A stretch of 10,533 bases of DNA. Source: Bacteroidales bacterium. GTDB taxonomy: Bacteria > Bacteroidota > Bacteroidia > Bacteroidales > F082. Position numbers and translations under genes: made by a program. A model generated the notes under the pieces. That model was not told where the DNA came from, ran no database searches, and worked only from the letters and a program-made list of their open reading frames with translations. Location: positions 1 through 10,533 of the forward strand of contig JADYZK010000280.1 of the NCBI GenBank assembly GCA_020853175.1, in the 5' to 3' direction. Within the stretch, counting starts at the first letter, position 1; each line of letters starts with the position of its first letter. Below, in pieces: positions 7,027 to 10,533 of this stretch.

Positions 7027-7977
7027 CTATTGAAAGCTGAGATAAGGCTTCAGTTTCTCCATTTCTTGGTCGTTGAAGTTGGCAATTGTTTTGAGCTCAT
7101 CTGCCGTTTTGATGAATCCTTTCCGGTCACGGTGATTAAAAACAGCTTTCGTATGGTTGTAGTCAAAGTAGGGATGTTGCAGCAACTCCTTAAAAGTGAG
7201 GCGGTTAATTTTAAGTGCCACAATATTTTCGGTATCAAGGATGAGAAACGCGGCAATTTGTTGTTTTCTGAGGCTGTCAATTCCCGAAACTTCTAACAGC
7301 TGATCTGTGTTGACAAAGCCGCCCAGAGCGTTTTTGTGTTTCAAGATGCGAAAAGCAATCCAAGGACTAATGCCAGGAATGGTGATCAGCATGGATGAGT
7401 CGGCTTGGTTCAAGGCAATAGGTGCGATGGGTGTGATGGGTTCAGACACGGCAATGGGGTCGGTAATGAGTTTTTTGTAGGACGTATTTTTTCCCATGGG
7501 CATCGAATCCAAAACCGGTATGTTGATAAAAGGTTCAAGAACCTGGTATTCAGCTTGACTGATGCTGTAAATTTTGGCCAAGTCTTCTTTTTTGTAAAAT
7601 TTACCTCCTTTGGCTTCGTAGTTTTTAATGGTCTTGATTTGCCGATCACTCAAACCGATTTTTTTCCATGTTTTTTCGGGAAGTTTGTTAGGATTGAAAG
7701 GGAAGGGCTTGAGTGTTAGTTCCGAAGCCGAACGCTCGGGTTGCAGGCTATTAAAGGATTTGTAAGTAGTATCCCTCTGGAATTTCTCTTCAACATCAGG
7801 GAACTGAGTCCCTTTTCTGATCAATGAGTCGCTCAATAGATTTGAAAACTGTTTTTTCTCCATCAAGCGATCGTTAAAACCGATGAAGAGCAGCAATAGC
7901 ACTACCATCATCAGCAAAAACAAAATGGCTGATTGTTCGCGTCGGCTAAAATGAAATAAGTCTTTCAACTGATTCAT
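7027..7977 (-). CDS. Membrane-anchored protein with three helix-hairpin-helix modules (ComEA-like)
   Basis: A 316-residue protein. Residues about 15-34 form a single transmembrane segment (AILFLLMMVVLLLLFIGF) after a basic N-terminus, so most of the chain is probably periplasmic. A charged linker follows, then three related modules at about 94-151, 187-247 and 255-315, each with a helix pair and a GGxF or KGF turn leading into a T/K-x-D/E-x-L helix. Module 2 (LITIPGISPWIAFRILKHK) keeps the classic helix-hairpin-helix loop; modules 1 and 3 have lost the loop glycines. A proline-rich stretch (174-188) separates modules 1 and 2. By family knowledge this fold binds DNA non-specifically, as in ComEA during DNA uptake, but that role is only inferred here. 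The ATG at 7977 is preferred to an in-frame TTG at 7995. It probably ends the carbonic anhydrase-symporter transcript. Confidence 0.85.
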   Translation of the reverse strand: MNQLKDLFHFSRREQSAILFLLMMVVLLLLFIGFNDRLMEKKQFSNLLSDSLIRKGTQFPDVEEKFQRDTTYKSFNSLQPERSASELTLKPFPFNPNKLPEKTWKKIGLSDRQIKTIKNYEAKGGKFYKKEDLAKIYSISQAEYQVLEPFINIPVLDSMPMGKNTSYKKLITDPIAVSEPITPIAPIALNQADSSMLITIPGISPWIAFRILKHKNALGGFVNTDQLLEVSGIDSLRKQQIAAFLILDTENIVALKINRLTFKELLQHPYFDYNHTKAVFNHRDRKGFIKTADELKTIANFNDQEMEKLKPYLSFQ

Positions 7978-8019
7978 AGCTTTGGGGCTGCTCAAACAAA
8001 GTTGTTGTCAAAAAAAAAC

Positions 8020-9399
8020 TTACAAACTGCTTTCGCCAACGCCGAACAGCCCTAAACCGTTGAGGAAAACCAAGGCGATGGCTACCGGGGCAACAAAACG
8101 AACGATAAACAGAAACAAGTAACCGAGGCGACCTCTAAGGCTGCCTTGGTTGGTGATTTCGTTCAAAACCTCTTGTTTAGATAGCTTCCAACCCACAAAA
8201 AGCACGATGAAAAGACCACCCAACGGGAGGAAAATGTTGGCCGACGATTTCTCAAGCAAATCAAAAAGGCTCATGCCGGCAACATTCAAACCTTTTAAAG
8301 GCCCCAAGCTCAGGGTGCAAAACAAACCCAAAATGGCAATGCTGGTGGACGCAAGAAGGGTGGCTTTTTTTCTACTCATCTTCAGCTCTTCAACAAGATA
8401 AGCCACAACAACTTCGAGAACAGAAATGGTGGAAGTGAGCGCCGCAATGGCCAAAAGAATAAAGAAAATGATTTCGAAAAACTGACCACCAGCCATCTGA
8501 CTAAAAATCATCGGGAGGGTGATAAAAACCAAACTTGGCCCAGCTTCGGGAGCAATGCCAAAAGCAAATACCGCCGGAAAGATAGCTACACCGGCCAAAA
8601 CAGCGATCAAAGTATCGGCCAAAGAAACCGAAATGGCCGTTGAGCCTAAGTTGTCTTTTTTGTTGATGTATGATCCATAAGTGATAAGTGTGCCCATGCC
8701 AATACTGAGCGAAAAGAACGATTGTCCTAAAGCTTGCAAGATGACATTGGCATTTATTTTTGAAAAATCGGGATGAAACAAAAATACCAATCCTTCATAG
8801 GAACCAGGCAAGGTTACCGAGCGAACCACCAAAAGCACGATGATGACCAACAACAGCGGCATTAAAATTTTGGTGTATTTTTCAATGCCATCTTTCACGC
8901 CTTTTAAAACAATAATGGCCGTCATCAACATAAAAATCATCTGCCACACCAAAGGCCTGATGCCTTCGGCAACGAAACCATTGAACTGATTAGACAGTGC
9001 TGTCTTTTCAACGTTTTTAAAACCATTGAGGATCGAAAGGTAGAGGTATTCTAACGTCCAGCCGGCAACCGTAGTGTAAAAAGCCAAAATGGTGAAAGCT
9101 GCGGTAATCCCCATGAACCCCACCAAAGGCCAAGCAGTTTTAGGGGCCAGTCTTCGGAATGCACCCACCGGACTTTTTGCTGCCTTGCGACCGATAAGAA
9201 ATTCGGAAAGCATTACGGGTACACCTATTAATATAACAAAACCCAAATAGATCAAAAGAAAAGCACCACCGCCATTTTCGCCGGCAACGTATGGAAATCG
9301 CCAAATATTACCCAAGCCTATAGCAGATCCGGCAGCCGCTGCAATCACTCCTATTTTACTTCCAAAACTTTCGCGTTCATCTAATGGGTCTTGATTCAT
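8020..9399 (-). CDS. Neurotransmitter:sodium symporter (NSS/SLC6) family transporter
   Basis: A 459-residue inner-membrane protein of the LeuT-fold NSS family. The TM1 signature GSAIGLGNIWRFPY is at residues 24-37, with Asn31 matching the Na1-site Asn of LeuT. The unwound TM6 region is QSFFSLSIGMG (226-236), and TM8 carries LTSTIS (321-326), whose Thr/Ser pair fits the Na2 site. About 11 hydrophobic segments can be counted, as in other bacterial members such as MhsT and Tyt1. By family knowledge it drives uptake of an amino acid or related amine with Na+; the substrate cannot be read from sequence. The ATG at 9399 directly precedes the charged N-terminus. It lies 30 bases after the carbonic anhydrase stop and 42 bases before the helix-hairpin-helix gene, so the three probably share one transcript. 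Confidence 0.93.
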   Translation of the reverse strand: MNQDPLDERESFGSKIGVIAAAAGSAIGLGNIWRFPYVAGENGGGAFLLIYLGFVILIGVPVMLSEFLIGRKAAKSPVGAFRRLAPKTAWPLVGFMGITAAFTILAFYTTVAGWTLEYLYLSILNGFKNVEKTALSNQFNGFVAEGIRPLVWQMIFMLMTAIIVLKGVKDGIEKYTKILMPLLLVIIVLLVVRSVTLPGSYEGLVFLFHPDFSKINANVILQALGQSFFSLSIGMGTLITYGSYINKKDNLGSTAISVSLADTLIAVLAGVAIFPAVFAFGIAPEAGPSLVFITLPMIFSQMAGGQFFEIIFFILLAIAALTSTISVLEVVVAYLVEELKMSRKKATLLASTSIAILGLFCTLSLGPLKGLNVAGMSLFDLLEKSSANIFLPLGGLFIVLFVGWKLSKQEVLNEITNQGSLRGRLGYLFLFIVRFVAPVAIALVFLNGLGLFGVGESSL

Positions 9400-9429
9400 A
9401 AAGAAAGTGATTTAAGATTTTAAGTGCAT

Positions 9430-10050
9430 TTAAATCCCTGATTGGTGGTCAAGTCCTTCAGGTAGAGGGAGTTCGATAATATGACCTGACGCTAAATCAA
9501 GCACCCAGGCATGGATACGAAATTCGGAATGACATTTTTGCAAAGCCCGTTGCACCACATGCGTTTTATAAAGATTTTCAACCTGCCTGATGACGTTTAA
9601 CTCACTCAAGCGATTGATTCGAGCTGTTTCGTTTTCAATCGCATCGAGTTCATGCTTGTGTTCTTTGGCCAAATCACGGATAGGGCTGATCCAGTTGCCT
9701 ACCAGTCCGGTAGCTTGGCCTTTATAAGCGGCGGTAACTCCTCCGCAATTGTAATGGCCACAAACAATAATATGTTTTACTTTGAGCACATGTACTGCAT
9801 AATCGAGAACCGAAAGAAAATTAATATCGGTGATGGAAACTTGATTGGCAATGTTGCGATGCACAAAAAGTTCGCCCGGTTCGGTGCTGGTGAAAGTGTC
9901 CAAGGGCATTCGGCTGTCGGAACAGCCGATATATAAAAAGTTGGGCTGCTGCCTCATGCTTAAACGACTAAAATAATCGGGTTCGGCAAGTTTTTTTTTC
10001 TCAGCCCACAGTTTGTTGTTGCTAATCAGATGTGAATAATCTAGTGGCAT
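9430..10050 (-). CDS. can: Beta-class carbonic anhydrase
   Basis: A 206-residue zinc enzyme that interconverts CO2 and bicarbonate in the cytoplasm. The zinc ligands are Cys43 (GCSDSRMP), His99 and Cys102 (VCGHYNCGG). The catalytic Asp45-Arg47 pair is intact, so the enzyme should be active. VHRNIAN and the LDYAVHVLKVKHI segment are typical of the family, and the length is normal. No signal peptide is seen. Upstream, 42 bases separate it from the stop of the ABC permease; that gap has no exact TAnnTTTG box and no convincing terminator, so read-through from the permease gene is possible. Downstream it leads into the symporter gene. Confidence 0.96.
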   Translation of the reverse strand: MPLDYSHLISNNKLWAEKKKLAEPDYFSRLSMRQQPNFLYIGCSDSRMPLDTFTSTEPGELFVHRNIANQVSITDINFLSVLDYAVHVLKVKHIIVCGHYNCGGVTAAYKGQATGLVGNWISPIRDLAKEHKHELDAIENETARINRLSELNVIRQVENLYKTHVVQRALQKCHSEFRIHAWVLDLASGHIIELPLPEGLDHQSGI

Positions 10051-10092
10051 AGGAGTTAGAGTTTTTGAGCGTTGATAGTTTTAAAAAAATAA

Positions 10093-10533
10093 TTATTCAT
10101 AACGTAATGATTCGATAGGATCAACACTGGCAGCTTTGTTGGCAGGAATATAACCCGAAACCAAAGCCACAATAAAGCACAGGATAACAGCCATAAAAAT
10201 CCAAGCCCACGGAATGATGAAGGCACTTCCAATGGCAAGCGACAGCACATTTCCGGCGAGGATGCCTGCTATAATACCTACAACACCTCCAATTTGTGCG
10301 ATAACAATGGCTTCAAGTAAAAATTGATCTCGAATGGTTTTTCGTGTAGCTCCAATCGCTTTGCGTATGCCAATTTCTTGTGTGCGCTCAGTTACCGAAA
10401 CAAGCATGATGTTCATCAGTCCGATGGCAGCACCAAATAAAGTGATGAGGCCAATAAATGTAGCACCCATCTGCACTTGCCCGGTAAGGTTGATCAACAT
10501 ATTAGCAATATTGTCGCTCTTCACAATGTTAAA
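10093..10533 (-). CDS. MacB/FtsX-type ABC transporter permease, C-terminal part (truncated by window edge)
   Basis: The frame is open to the right edge, so only the last 146 residues are seen. They form an FtsX-like permease domain. TM at about 24-46 leads into [17 protein letters not shown], the coupling-helix signature of MacB-type permeases. Two more membrane segments follow at about 72-98 and 106-128, and the protein ends [17 protein letters not shown], the usual terminal motif. By family knowledge these proteins pair with a cytoplasmic ATPase and drive mechanotransmission-type export of macrolides, lipoproteins or other molecules across the envelope. The missing N-terminus would hold TM1 and the periplasmic domain. 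The ATPase and the membrane-fusion partner are not visible; substrate unknown. Confidence 0.93.
   Translation of the reverse strand, partial: FNIVKSDNIANMLINLTGQVQMGATFIGLITLFGAAIGLMNIMLVSVTERTQEIGIRKAIGATRKTIRDQFLLEAIVIAQIGGVVGIIAGILAGNVLSLAIGSAFIIPWAWIFMAVILCFIVALVSGYIPANKAASVDPIESLRYE

Noticed and set aside
10056..10250. 64-codon open frame on the - strand overlapping the ABC permease end
   Set aside because: It is a shadow frame over the conserved permease C-terminus, with no family features.

Overview
This window looks like chromosomal core sequence from a member of the Bacteroidota. The pointers are a TonB-dependent receptor with an N-terminal carboxypeptidase-regulatory-like domain, a LytTR-type response regulator, exact or near TAnnTTTG -7 promoter boxes, the near absence of Shine-Dalgarno sequences before the starts, and protein sequences typical of that phylum. 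Base composition is moderately AT-rich by eye. I see no transposase, integrase, phage gene, CRISPR array, tRNA or rRNA, and genus cannot be fixed from the sequence alone.

Layout. Left part, + strand: the 3' portion of a LytTR response regulator (it runs off the left edge), a cardiolipin-synthase-like phospholipase D protein starting one base after its stop, then an ornithine aminotransferase (rocD) behind its own candidate promoter. Everything to the right is on the - strand. Read in the direction of transcription from the right edge it is: the C-terminal end of a MacB/FtsX-type ABC transporter permease (runs off the right edge), a beta-class carbonic anhydrase, a sodium-coupled neurotransmitter-symporter-family transporter, a membrane-anchored protein with three helix-hairpin-helix modules, ribosomal protein bL28 (rpmB) with its own promoter and terminator, a TonB-dependent outer-membrane receptor, and a Mn/Fe superoxide dismutase.

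How the parts relate. rocD and the superoxide dismutase converge on an 88-base gap that is almost filled by a perfect 30-bp inverted repeat with A8/T8 tracts, a very clean bidirectional terminator. Carbonic anhydrase, symporter and helix-hairpin-helix protein are separated by only 30 and 42 bases and probably form one transcript. The response regulator and the phospholipase D protein are probably translationally coupled. No gene-free stretch exceeds 300 bases; the longest gap is about 200 bases (6827-7026), upstream of rpmB.

I do not see a convincing new multi-gene system. The points most worth a second look are the terminator hairpin, whose core resembles a dispersed palindromic repeat, the divergent DNA-recognition segment of the LytTR domain, and the carbonic anhydrase-symporter pairing.
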